The notes below the pieces were generated by a model. It saw nothing but the letters and a program-made list of their open reading frames with translations. It made no database searches and was not told the origin of the DNA. From JAWLHK01 sp041690355 [NCBI: bacterium] (GTDB lineage: Bacteria > J088 > JAWLBW01), in assembly GCA_041690355.1 (NCBI GenBank), contig JAWLHK010000001.1, positions 124,001 to 188,000 of the forward strand: a DNA stretch of 64,000 nt, given 5' to 3'. Shown here one piece after another: positions 8,356-16,023 of the stretch. Within the stretch, counting starts at the first letter, position 1. Every line of letters begins with the position of its first letter. The position numbers and the translations under genes are program-made.

Positions 8356-9951
8356 TTAGAACGTAACCGTAAAGCGCGGCTGAACTTCGAACATGTTGGG
8401 GGCCGAGTCGCCGTTGGGCTGCCTGAAGATCTCGCCGGGCCTGAACCAGCCGGCCTGCAGACCGAGCATCAGGTTCTCGGTGTAGTTGTAATTGATCGCG
8501 TAGTCGACTTCGAATCCGTAGTCGGTCGACTCTTCGGGGTCGGCCGCGCCCGGGCGCGTGAAGCGGGTCGGCACCGGCTCGTTCGCTTTGGCCCAGAGAA
8601 AGCCGAGCACCATGCTCGTGGTCTCCCAGGGCTGGAAGCGGACCTTCGGGAAGGCGTAGATCGCGTTCTTCACCGAACCGTTGGTCGGCACGAAGGCGGC
8701 CGCGGTCGTGTTGAAGAAGTCGTCGATGGCTTCCTGGCGGGTGGCGAAGAAGGTGTTGTTGACGCAGCTGACCGCGCAGATGGAAGCCGGCGTGGCATCG
8801 ACTCCGGCGGCGGCCGGCTGGTTGAAGAACGTGTCGCGCGCTGCCAGCAGCGAATTGAGGGTGAAGAGGCGGTAGCCCTCTTCGAACATGAGCAGGCCCA
8901 CGTTGTAATCGGGATCGAAGCTGAAGGCGCTCAGCTCGCCGTCGTCAAAGGCGCCCGTGCCCCCCTTGTCGCCCGAGGCGTAGCCGGCCTCGACCGCCAC
9001 GTCCCACTGGTCGAAGCGGTAGCCGATCTCGGTCGCGCCACCGAGCATGCCGATGTCGACCCGCGGCTGCGTGAGCGTGAGCTGCGAGATGCGGCGGCCG
9101 TCCAGGACATCGCCCGGCGCGAGAAAGACCGTGACGCCGCGGCTTTCGCCGAAGATGCCGACCGCTTCGAGATCGGCATGAAAGCTGCCGTTGTCGTACT
9201 TGAGGTAGACGTCAGGAATCCAAGCCGTGGTGTCGGTCTTCGTCTGCGTCCGGTAAATGCCGTAGACGCCGGCCGTCAGCGATTCCTTCTGGTAGTGGAC
9301 GACGAGGCCGAACTCGTCGACGTCACCCTTCTGCAGGACGAGCGGATCGCCGATCTGGCGTTCGGAGATCGATTGAAAGATGTCGAGGTCGGTCTCGACA
9401 ATCTTGTCGTAGAGCAGCGCCGTCGTCAGCGGGCCGTCCTTGCCGAGCGGCTTCGTGGCGAAGAGGATGCGATCATACGTGTCTCCGAAATGGGCGTCGC
9501 CGAATTCGTTGCGGAACCCATCGCCGTCGTTCGAGAGCAGCCCCTTGCCCCAGTGCGAGCCCTGCCGGCCGACGCGGAAAAGACCGACCGGCGTGAGCAC
9601 CTCGCCGTAGGCGCGCTTCACGATGAAATTGGCCGTTTCGTCGGCGGTGCTCTGCGCGAGCACGTTGCCCGGATTCGCCCCCCAGACCTGATCGTCCATG
9701 GCGTCGGCCATGAGGTGAAACGAGAGCTTCTCGTTCACGAACAGGTGCGGCCACAGGCGCAGGCGGTGCTGAAAATATCGTTCGACCCCCTTGCCGGAAG
9801 CCTCGTTGAGATCGGGCTCGGTCAGATAGAATCCGCGCGCCCGGTAATAGCCGTCGACAGAGAAGGCGTTGGCGTCGTCCTGGGCAGCCGCGGGCGCAGC
9901 CGCAACGAGCGCAGCAAACACACCTGCAGCGGGCAACCATGTCCGATTCAT
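8356..9951 (-). CDS. Outer-membrane porin-like beta-barrel protein, paralogue 2
   Basis: The 531-residue product has a clear Sec signal peptide (MNRTWLPAAGVFAALVAAAPAAAQ). It lacks the Pro/Ala/Glu linker of its neighbour and begins its barrel region with FSVDGYYRARGFYLTEP. It carries DDQVWGANPGNVLAQSTADE, SHWGKGLLSNDGDGFRNEFG and RILFATKPLG, which match paralogue 1 almost residue for residue, and ends in aromatic FTVTF. An internal stretch with two cysteines (SICAVSCVNN) is absent from paralogue 1 and may form a loop disulfide. It is the first gene of the two-gene operon. The 162-bp gap to the divergent rqcH gene should hold its promoter, but I see no convincing -35/-10 pair. Confidence 0.8.
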   Translation of the reverse strand: MNRTWLPAAGVFAALVAAAPAAAQDDANAFSVDGYYRARGFYLTEPDLNEASGKGVERYFQHRLRLWPHLFVNEKLSFHLMADAMDDQVWGANPGNVLAQSTADETANFIVKRAYGEVLTPVGLFRVGRQGSHWGKGLLSNDGDGFRNEFGDAHFGDTYDRILFATKPLGKDGPLTTALLYDKIVETDLDIFQSISERQIGDPLVLQKGDVDEFGLVVHYQKESLTAGVYGIYRTQTKTDTTAWIPDVYLKYDNGSFHADLEAVGIFGESRGVTVFLAPGDVLDGRRISQLTLTQPRVDIGMLGGATEIGYRFDQWDVAVEAGYASGDKGGTGAFDDGELSAFSFDPDYNVGLLMFEEGYRLFTLNSLLAARDTFFNQPAAAGVDATPASICAVSCVNNTFFATRQEAIDDFFNTTAAAFVPTNGSVKNAIYAFPKVRFQPWETTSMVLGFLWAKANEPVPTRFTRPGAADPEESTDYGFEVDYAINYNYTENLMLGLQAGWFRPGEIFRQPNGDSAPNMFEVQPRFTVTF

Positions 9952-10113
9952 TCAGATCCTCGGGAATAGGCGATACGAAGGGAGAGCGCACCGTAGATAA
10001 GAGCGCTTTACTCCACGGTTTTTTTACCATGGGGAACGGGGGCTGTCAAAGCGTTCGACGCCGCGGCGCGTCATGCCCGCGGCGGCGGATATGGCACACT
10101 GGAGAGGTTTCTC

Positions 10114-11490
10114 ATGCTCAATCACGCCGAAATCGCCCTGCTCGTGGCCGAACTGCAGCCGTGGCTCGGGGCCGTCGTCCAGCGCGCCCAGCAGGGAGCT
10201 CCCGAAACGCTGACCCTGGCCTTGCGCCGGCCCGGCTCGACACGCCACCTGCATTTCGCGCTGGAGCGGGGCAACCCGCGCTTTCACTTCGTGGCCGGGC
10301 GGGCGCCTGCCCTGCCGCGGCCGCCGGCCTTCTCCATGGCCCTGCGCAAGCACCTGGGGGGCGCGCGCCTGGGCGCAGTTCGCCAACCGGATCGCGAACG
10401 CATCATCCACCTGGAGTTCGAGAAGGGGGGGCGCGGGATGACGCTTGTCGCCGAGTTGCTCCCCGCCGCCCCCAACCTGCTGCTCGTCGAGGACCTCGAC
10501 CAGTCCGGCGGCAGACTGCTGGCCCGAATGTTCCGCGACGATCGCAATGTCGGCGTGGGTCGACCCTACATCGCACCCGCCCCGCCGCCGCAGCGCGAAG
10601 ACGCCGAGCGCGTCGAGGCGCGGGTTCGGGAATGGACCGGCGCATCCTTCCACGATTATCTGGCGGAACTCTTTGCCGAGGCCCGCGCGGCCGACAGCGA
10701 CGAGGAGCGGCGTCGCGAGCGCGCGCGACGTGAGGCCAAGCGCGACCGGCTGCTCGCCCGCCTGCAGGCCGACTGGGAGCGCGCAGGCGATCCCGACCGG
10801 TGGCGGCGCTACGGCGATCTGCTGGCCGCGCGCCCCGCTCTCGAACCGCAGGGCAAGACCACGCTCGAGACGGCCGACGACGACGGACGCCCGGTCTCGA
10901 TTCCCGTGCTTCCCGAACTGACGCGCAACGAACAGATCGACTGGTTCTACCGGCGCGCCCGCAAGGCCGATTCGGCCCGCCGCCACATTGCAGAGCGGCG
11001 GCGGCTGGTCGAGACCGATGCGCTCGATGCTGCCCCCCGGAGCGGAACTCCGGAGGACGATGCGGCGAAGCGGCCGGAACCGATGCCGCTCCCCGCGAAC
11101 CTGCCCAAAGGGCACGCCTACCGCTTCGCGGGCGGGAGCCTGGTGATGGTGGGGCGCAGCGCGGCCGAAAATGATCGCATCACGTTCGGCTGGGCACGCC
11201 CCGACGACGTCTGGATGCACGCGCGCGACGTGACGGGCGCGCATGTGGTCGTCCGCCACTCCCCGGCCGACGAGCGGGAGGCGCTGCTCGACGATGCTGC
11301 GCGGCTCGCGCTCCACTATTCAAGCCGGCGCGGCGAAGCGGCCGGCGACGTGCACATGACGCAGCGCCGTTACCTCCAGAGCATGAAGGGAGCGCCCGGC
11401 AAGGTGCGCATCCTGCGCGAAGAGAACCGGCGGGTGGGCGTGAGCCGCGACGATCTGGAGCGGCTGGAGATATTGCGCCTGGTTCGCTGA
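10114..11490 (+). CDS. rqcH: RqcH/NFACT family ribosome-associated quality-control protein
   Basis: Members of this family (bacterial RqcH/FbpA, eukaryotic Rqc2/NEMF) bind stalled 50S subunits with peptidyl-tRNA and recruit tRNA-Ala to add C-terminal alanine tails. The 458-residue product has an NFACT-N domain (about 1-160), including the conserved Asp-Arg pair at residues 93-94 (QPDRERI) needed for tailing in RqcH. A charged helical region follows (about 175-300, ERRRERARREAKRDRL), and then an NFACT-R (DUF814) domain with the signature DDVWMHARDVTGAHVVVRH. It is about 100 residues shorter than Bacillus RqcH, mostly in the helical arms. The window also encodes arfB and prfC, two other translation-termination factors. 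Confidence 0.9.
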   Translation: MLNHAEIALLVAELQPWLGAVVQRAQQGAPETLTLALRRPGSTRHLHFALERGNPRFHFVAGRAPALPRPPAFSMALRKHLGGARLGAVRQPDRERIIHLEFEKGGRGMTLVAELLPAAPNLLLVEDLDQSGGRLLARMFRDDRNVGVGRPYIAPAPPPQREDAERVEARVREWTGASFHDYLAELFAEARAADSDEERRRERARREAKRDRLLARLQADWERAGDPDRWRRYGDLLAARPALEPQGKTTLETADDDGRPVSIPVLPELTRNEQIDWFYRRARKADSARRHIAERRRLVETDALDAAPRSGTPEDDAAKRPEPMPLPANLPKGHAYRFAGGSLVMVGRSAAENDRITFGWARPDDVWMHARDVTGAHVVVRHSPADEREALLDDAARLALHYSSRRGEAAGDVHMTQRRYLQSMKGAPGKVRILREENRRVGVSRDDLERLEILRLVR

Positions 11491-11496
11491 CCCCCG

Positions 11497-11531
11497 AATT
11501 TACAATTTACGATTGACGATTGACGATTTTC
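11497..11531 (+). repeat. Heptameric tandem array, family GATTGAC/AATTTAC
   Basis: Five 7-bp units start 7 nt after the rqcH stop, going from AATTTAC to GATTGAC and ending GATTTTC. The same unit family recurs at 12193, 15989, 21296, 41916 and 42031. Confidence 0.85.
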
Positions 11532-11565
11532 CAGCAAGGGCCCAAGGTTTGACTGTCCTTTTTCT

Positions 11566-11600
11566 GCGCTTGGCGCTTGGCGCTTGACGTTTGACGCTTG
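11566..11600 (+). repeat. Heptameric tandem array, family GCGCTTG
   Basis: Five 7-bp units of consensus GCGCTTG (variants ACGTTTG and ACGCTTG), 34 bp after the previous array and upstream of the yqgE start. Its complement family (GCGCCAA) occurs at 15924 and 21231. Confidence 0.85.
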
Positions 11601-11641
11601 CCAGTGACGAGTGGACGGCGGTTGTGCAACAATGGGCGCGA

Positions 11642-12193
11642 ATGGATATGGAAGAACAGGATTCGCTGGCGCCGGGATTTCTGATCGCGGTTCCGCAGCT
11701 GAAAGACCCGCATTTCGACCACACCGTCACCCTGCTCGTCGAGGCGAGCCCTGAAGGCGCCTTCGGCCTCGTCGTCAACCGGATGTCGCCCATCAAGCTG
11801 GCCGACGTCTGCGCGCAGAACGACCTCTCCTGCACACGCGACGATTTCATTCACATCGGCGGCCCCGTCGATCAGGAGCGCGCCTGGGTGTTGCACGGCC
11901 CGGGGATCCGTTCTGCCGATTCCCTGGAGATCACCGACGGCATTCTGCTGACCGCGACGTGGGAGGTGCTCGGCGAGCTGGCACAGAGCCGCGAAGAAAT
12001 GCTGGTCTGCCTCGGCTACGCCGGGTGGGGTCCCGGCCAGCTGGAGCAGGAGCTGAGCGAGGGGGCATGGTTGGTCGCGCCGCTGGATCGTGACATCCTT
12101 TTTCGTACCGCCGGAAAGGACATGTGGCGCAAGGTCATCGAAAAGATGGGCCTGGATCCGGGACGCATCGGCACGGGGGGCGGCGTTCACTGA
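11642..12193 (+). CDS. YqgE/AlgH family protein (UPF0301)
   Basis: The start is placed at 11642 (MDMEEQDSLAPGFLIAVPQL) rather than at an ATG 51 nt upstream. The family begins with 'L.G.FLIA.P.L.D..F...V', and the upstream codons run into the end of a heptamer array. The 183-residue product has the family core: FDHTVTLLVE, GAFGLVVNR, IHIGGPVDQERAWVLH and VCLGYAGWGPGQLEQEL, ending with DILFRTAGKDMWRKV. YqgE/AlgH proteins are widespread and soluble; the molecular function is unresolved despite the name from alginate regulation. It is flanked on both sides by heptamer arrays. Confidence 0.9.
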   Translation: MDMEEQDSLAPGFLIAVPQLKDPHFDHTVTLLVEASPEGAFGLVVNRMSPIKLADVCAQNDLSCTRDDFIHIGGPVDQERAWVLHGPGIRSADSLEITDGILLTATWEVLGELAQSREEMLVCLGYAGWGPGQLEQELSEGAWLVAPLDRDILFRTAGKDMWRKVIEKMGLDPGRIGTGGGVH

Positions 12194-12220
12194 ATTGACG
12201 ATTGACAATTGACGATTTCA
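12193..12220 (+). repeat. Heptameric tandem array, family GATTGAC/AATTGAC
   Basis: Four 7-bp units alternate AATTGAC and GATTGAC. They begin at the last base of the yqgE stop codon and end 10 nt before the next start codon. Confidence 0.85.
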
Positions 12221-12230
12221 GCAGGGAATC

Positions 12231-13211
12231 ATGAAGGAAGAGGGGGTACCCATGGCCCCGCCCGGTGCGGGGAGTGAAGACGGCGGCGCGACGCTCGGTC
12301 CCGCCCTCGGCCGCCTTCGCTCCCGATTCTACGGCGCCATCGTCAACGACCTCCTCCCGCACGTCGTCAACCTCGGCGACACCTCTGACCCCGCAGCCGC
12401 GGACCTGTTCTACCACGACATCCCTTATCACGATCATGAAGGCGTGAGCGTGCAGCTCGACGTGCACGCGCCGCCGTTTCCCGGCCCCCATCCCGTGCTC
12501 GTCGCCTTTCACGGCGGGGCCTGGATCTACGGCATGCGCGAAAATCTGCGCCGCGCGGCCCGTTACCTCGCGCGCCAGGGGTTCGTCGTTTTCAACTGCT
12601 CGTACCGTCTTGCCCGCGACCATCCGTTTCCCGCCGGGGTTCAGGACGCCGTCTGCGCGCTGCGGTGGGTTCACCGTCACGCGGCGGAATACGGCGGAGA
12701 TCCGGGGCGCATCGGCGTCTGGGGCGACTCTGCCGGCGGGCACCTTTCGGCCGTCATCGCGGCCGCGCGCCACGCTCCCGCCGTGCAGCCCGAATGCGCC
12801 TGCACGACCTGTGAAAGCGTTCCCGTCGAAGCCGCGGTTCACTTTTATGGCGTCTATGACTTCGAGCGCTTTGCACGCCTGCGGTTTCCTTTCGTGCGGG
12901 GGATCATGCGCACCGTGTTCGGCGAGCGTCACGCCGACCCGGCCGCGCTGCAGGAACTCTCACCGGTGACCTGGGCCGAGCGCGGAAAAGTTCCCCCGAC
13001 GCTTCTCCTCTGCGGAGCCTACGATCCCCTGCTCGGTGAGACGCAGCGCTATGCCCGGCGGCTGCGGGAGTTGGGGACCGACGTGGGCGTCCGCGTCTAT
13101 CCGCATGGGGTCCACGGATTCGTTTACCTGTGGTGGACCGGGGAGTACCGGCATTCGCTCGCGCTCGCCGCCGGCCACTTCCGCCGGCATCTGGGCGCAG
13201 GCGTGCATTGA
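12231..13211 (+). CDS. Alpha/beta hydrolase of the hormone-sensitive-lipase type
   Basis: A carboxylesterase-like hydrolase with the HSL oxyanion motif HGGAW (94-98), the nucleophile elbow GDSAGG (Ser167), an acid candidate in GAYDPLL (Asp265) and a catalytic His in GVHGF (His295), all in canonical order. The 326-residue length fits the family. There is no signal peptide. A cysteine-containing insertion (ECACTTCES, 188-196) sits between strand 6 and the cap region and is unusual. The start may instead be the ATG at 12252 (MAPPGAGSE), which has the better purine-rich site (AAGAGGGGG). Substrate unknown; probably short-chain acyl esters. Confidence 0.88.
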   Translation: MKEEGVPMAPPGAGSEDGGATLGPALGRLRSRFYGAIVNDLLPHVVNLGDTSDPAAADLFYHDIPYHDHEGVSVQLDVHAPPFPGPHPVLVAFHGGAWIYGMRENLRRAARYLARQGFVVFNCSYRLARDHPFPAGVQDAVCALRWVHRHAAEYGGDPGRIGVWGDSAGGHLSAVIAAARHAPAVQPECACTTCESVPVEAAVHFYGVYDFERFARLRFPFVRGIMRTVFGERHADPAALQELSPVTWAERGKVPPTLLLCGAYDPLLGETQRYARRLRELGTDVGVRVYPHGVHGFVYLWWTGEYRHSLALAAGHFRRHLGAGVH

Positions 13212-13219
13212 GCCTTCGC

Positions 13220-13247
13220 AATGCCCGATAACCAATGGCCGATGCCC
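13220..13247 (+). repeat. Heptameric tandem array, family GATGCCC
   Basis: Four 7-bp units fitting NATNNCC (AATGCCC, GATAACC, AATGGCC and GATGCCC types) start 9 nt after the esterase stop. The units are degenerate but strictly in phase. Confidence 0.75.
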
Positions 13248-13297
13248 GCCCAGAACCGGGAACAGGTACGCCGGTGGTTTTTCTGCCCCTGTGCTCG

Positions 13298-13332
13298 ATT
13301 TGCCATCTGCAATCTGGCTTCTGCAATCCGGC
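13298..13332 (+). repeat. Heptameric tandem array, family ATCTGCC
   Basis: Five 7-bp units of consensus ATCTGCC (variants ATTTGCC, TTCTGCA and ATCCGGC), about 100 bp upstream of the prfC start. The same unit family appears at 25714. Confidence 0.8.
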
Positions 13333-13428
13333 GGCCGGTGGGCTGGAGGGCCCCGAAGGCCTGCGCGCGCGGCCCGCTTCATGCTATGCTGAACCTTTTA
13401 TTCCCCGATTCGGGCCGGCGATTTCCGC

Positions 13429-15015
13429 ATGAAGACCACGACCATTCTCGAAGAAGCCAAACGGCGGCGCACGTTCGCCATCATCTCGCATCCCGACGCC
13501 GGCAAGACGACGCTGACGGAGAAGATTCTGCTCTACAGCAGCGCCATCCATCTGGCCGGCGCCGTGAAGTCCAAGCGGGGCGGTAAGGCGGTCACGTCAG
13601 ACTTCGGCGCCATGGAGCGCGAGCGCGGCATCTCGATCAGCTCGTCGGTCATGCAGTTCGACGTCGGCGACCTGGTCTTCAACCTGGTCGACACGCCGGG
13701 CCACAAAGACTTCTCCGAAGACACCTACCGCGCGCTCATGGCCGTCGACTCGGTCATCATGATCATCAATCACGTGCGCGGCGTCGAGCGCCAGACCCGG
13801 CGTCTCTTCGACGCGTGCCAGAAGCGCGGCCTGCCCGTCTACACCTTCATCAACAAGCTCGATCAGGCCGGTAACGAGCCACTCTCGGTCATCGATAACA
13901 TTGAGAAAGAGCTGGGGATCATGACGTACCCGGTCACCTGGCCCATCGGCAGCGGCCAGGAGTTTCAGGGGGTCTACGATCGCCGCGACGGCAAGGTGCG
14001 CGTCTATCGCAACACCTCACACGGCACGCGCGAAGCCGACGTCGAAACCTACGATCTGCAGGACCCGGCCCTGCGCGGCCGCATCGGTGATCACGCCTAC
14101 GATACGCTGCTCGAAGAGGTAGAGCTCGTGAATACGGCCGGGCAGCAGTACGACGCCGACGCCATCGCCGGCGGACGCCTGACTCCGGTCTACTTCGGCA
14201 GCGCGCTCAGCAACTTCGGCCTCGATGTCTTCTGGGACGCCTTTCAGGAGGCCGCCCCGCCGCCGCGCGAGGCGACCACGGTCGACGGCCAGAAAGTTCC
14301 GCTCGACCACGCGTTCTCGGGATTCGTCTTCAAGGTGCAGTCGAACATGGATCCCAAGCACCGCGACCGCGTCGCTTTTCTGCGGATTTCGAGCGGCAGC
14401 TACCAGGTGGGCGCGACGGTGAACCATCCGCGACTCAAGAAGAGCATGCCCCTGCGCGAACCGCTCGGCTTTCTCGGCCAGGCGCGCGAGCACCTCGAGG
14501 CCGCCTTTCCGGGCGACATCGTCGGCATCCTCGACAAGGGGGTGCTCCAGGTCGGCGATACGCTGGCCGTCGACAATACGGTGCTGCCGGAACTCCCCCG
14601 CTTCCCCCCGGAATTCTTCGCCACGGTGCGCCCGGCCGATCCGACGCGGCGCAAGGCGTTCGTGGAGGGAATCGAGCAGCTCGGGCGCGAAGGGGTCATC
14701 CAGATCTTCCGCGACGCGCACGGTCTCACCTCGGTCGCCTACGTCGGCGTCGTCGGCCAGCTGCAGTTCGAAGTGCTGCAGAACCGCTTCGAGCACGAGT
14801 ACAAGGTGAAGGTCGCCCTGGATCCGCTGCCGCACGTGGCAGCCCACCGGGTGGTTGCGCCCGAAGAGAAGCTCGAGAAGATCGCCGGCCGCGAGAACAA
14901 GCACCTCAAGAACGCCTTCGACGAAGACATCGTGCTCTTCCGCTCGGCGTTCGAAGAGCGCTACGCGCTGAACGAGTATCCCGACGCGTTTCCCGATCGG
15001 AAACTCTACGCCTGA
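13429..15015 (+). CDS. prfC: Peptide chain release factor 3
   Basis: RF3 is a translational GTPase that removes RF1/RF2 from the ribosome after peptide release. The 528-residue product has the usual RF3 length and GTPase motifs: P-loop SHPDAGKTTLTEK (about 20-32), the RF3-typical segment GAMERERGISISSSVMQF (switch I), G3 DTPGHKDFSEDTYR and G4 NKLD. Domains II-III follow, including VAYVGVVGQLQFEVLQNR, which is typical of RF3 rather than EF-G. The start (MKTTTILEEAKRRRTF) matches the family N-terminus. Its last 10 bp overlap the end of the convergent SURF1 gene. Confidence 0.95.
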   Translation: MKTTTILEEAKRRRTFAIISHPDAGKTTLTEKILLYSSAIHLAGAVKSKRGGKAVTSDFGAMERERGISISSSVMQFDVGDLVFNLVDTPGHKDFSEDTYRALMAVDSVIMIINHVRGVERQTRRLFDACQKRGLPVYTFINKLDQAGNEPLSVIDNIEKELGIMTYPVTWPIGSGQEFQGVYDRRDGKVRVYRNTSHGTREADVETYDLQDPALRGRIGDHAYDTLLEEVELVNTAGQQYDADAIAGGRLTPVYFGSALSNFGLDVFWDAFQEAAPPPREATTVDGQKVPLDHAFSGFVFKVQSNMDPKHRDRVAFLRISSGSYQVGATVNHPRLKKSMPLREPLGFLGQAREHLEAAFPGDIVGILDKGVLQVGDTLAVDNTVLPELPRFPPEFFATVRPADPTRRKAFVEGIEQLGREGVIQIFRDAHGLTSVAYVGVVGQLQFEVLQNRFEHEYKVKVALDPLPHVAAHRVVAPEEKLEKIAGRENKHLKNAFDEDIVLFRSAFEERYALNEYPDAFPDRKLYA

Positions 15016-15740
15016 TTCGCCGGGGATTTCCGCTTCGCGCGGAAGAGGATGAGGCTCCACCCGGCCAGGAAGACGAAGGCGAAGAAGAACCACTGTGCCG
15101 CGTAGCTCGCATGCGGCCCTTCATCCAGTTCGGGGAACCCTCGGGGGCGCGGGAGCCACTCCTGTGTTACCGGAGCGGTCATCATGAAACCGTACGGGAG
15201 AAATTCCGCGTTGCGGAAGGTCTCTTCCTGCCGGAGCTGCGCGGCCATGCGCGGCGCATCCAGAAAGATCCACTGGCGCGGCTGCAGCGCAGCAGGCTTG
15301 GCCTCTTCGGCTTCGTGGTTCCACACGTACAGGTAGCCGCGCAGGGTCACCGGCTGCGTCACCGGCGACGGCGGAGCATCGCGGAAGGCCTGCGGAATCC
15401 ATCCCCGGTTCACGAGCAGCCACGCTCCCGATTCCAGGCGGAACGGAGAGACCACTTCGACCCCGCCATCTCCCCGATAACTGCGGTTCAGCAGGATGAA
15501 GTCGTACCCGGCGGTAAACGTTCCGCGCACGGTTGCCCGCTGCTCGTGCCGGACGTTCTCGTCCGCGGGCGGAACCGTGACCGGCGGCGCCGCATGGATG
15601 GCGACACGCTGCACATTGGACGCCTGCTTTTCTTCGAGCCGCGAGAGCTGCCAGAAACCAAGGCGCACGCAGACGGCGACCGCGACAAGAACGAAGAGCG
15701 TGCCCGCAAGGTAGCGGGGCTGGCGCAAGAGCGAAAACAT
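15006..15740 (-). CDS. SURF1 family protein
   Basis: SURF1 (Shy1) proteins assist haem insertion into cytochrome c oxidase. The start is placed at 15740 (MFSLLRQPRYLAGTLFVLVA), preceded by GAGGG; the frame extends 68 codons upstream but there consists of translated heptamer repeats. The 244-residue product has the diagnostic two-helix topology: an N-terminal transmembrane helix followed by LGFWQLSRLEEKQ (family 'LG.WQ..R...K'), a periplasmic domain with RSYRGDGGVEVVSPF and WLLVNRGWIP, and a C-terminal helix (AAQWFFFAFVFLAGWSLILF). No oxidase subunits lie in the window, so it is separated from its usual operon. Confidence 0.92.
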   Translation of the reverse strand: MFSLLRQPRYLAGTLFVLVAVAVCVRLGFWQLSRLEEKQASNVQRVAIHAAPPVTVPPADENVRHEQRATVRGTFTAGYDFILLNRSYRGDGGVEVVSPFRLESGAWLLVNRGWIPQAFRDAPPSPVTQPVTLRGYLYVWNHEAEEAKPAALQPRQWIFLDAPRMAAQLRQEETFRNAEFLPYGFMMTAPVTQEWLPRPRGFPELDEGPHASYAAQWFFFAFVFLAGWSLILFRAKRKSPANQA

Positions 15741-15777
15741 TCCCTCACATTGTGCCCGGTTGACCCATGCGGGATCG

Positions 15778-15830
15778 ATTCCTAATTCCTGATTCGTGAT
15801 TGATTCCAAATTCCTGATTCTTAATTCCTG
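15778..15830 (+). repeat. Heptameric tandem array, family ATTCCTG, with a phase slip
   Basis: About seven full ATTCCTG-type units, interrupted once by a 4-nt partial unit (ATTG at about 15799-15802), upstream of the SURF1 start and divergent from the reductase operon. Confidence 0.85.
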
Positions 15831-15859
15831 CGGAAGAACAGGCACTTGTGAATTCCCGC

Positions 15860-15887
15860 TTGACACGGACCCGGAAAGGCGTAAAGT
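15860..15887 (+). promoter_or_regulatory. Sigma-70-type promoter of the reductase-MerR-diiron operon
   Basis: TTGACA (15860-15865), a 16-bp spacer and TAAAGT (15882-15887). It lies about 130 bp upstream of the reductase start codon, leaving a long leader that carries two heptamer arrays. Confidence 0.6.
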
Positions 15888-15907
15888 GTGTAGTAATGCT
15901 ATACACT
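15885..15907. promoter_or_regulatory. Inverted repeat overlapping the -10 box (candidate operator)
   Basis: Arms AGTGTGTAG (15885-15893) and CTATACACT (15899-15907) pair at 8 of 9 positions around a 5-bp spacer. The position over the -10 box and transcription start fits a repressor site. The MerR protein of this operon is the nearest candidate, but that is inference. Confidence 0.55.
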
Positions 15908-15923
15908 CTGTATGCGTACCCCA

Positions 15924-15951
15924 GCGCCAAGCGCCAAGCACCAAGCACTAA
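15924..15951 (+). repeat. Heptameric tandem array, family GCGCCAA
   Basis: Four 7-bp units (GCGCCAA twice, then GCACCAA and GCACTAA) inside the presumed leader of the reductase operon. Confidence 0.85.
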
Positions 15952-15988
15952 CGAAGCAAACACCTTCGTGAATTCGTACTCGCCGGCA

Positions 15989-16023
15989 AATCGTCAATCG
16001 TAAATTGTAGATCGTCAATTCGC
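15989..16023 (+). repeat. Heptameric tandem array, family AATCGTC, abutting a start codon
   Basis: Five 7-bp units (AATCGTC/AATCGTA/AATTGTA types) whose last base directly precedes the ATG of the reductase gene. They occupy the place where a ribosome-binding site would be expected; none is visible. Confidence 0.85.

Noticed and set aside
7942-9969. A 675-residue plus-strand open frame across the two porin genes.
   Set aside because: It is antisense to genes with signal peptides and conserved barrel blocks and is rich in Arg/Gly/Val without any domain.
15741-15944. The N-terminal extension of the SURF1 frame.
   Set aside because: It is a translation of heptamer arrays, and the family begins at the Met at 15740.
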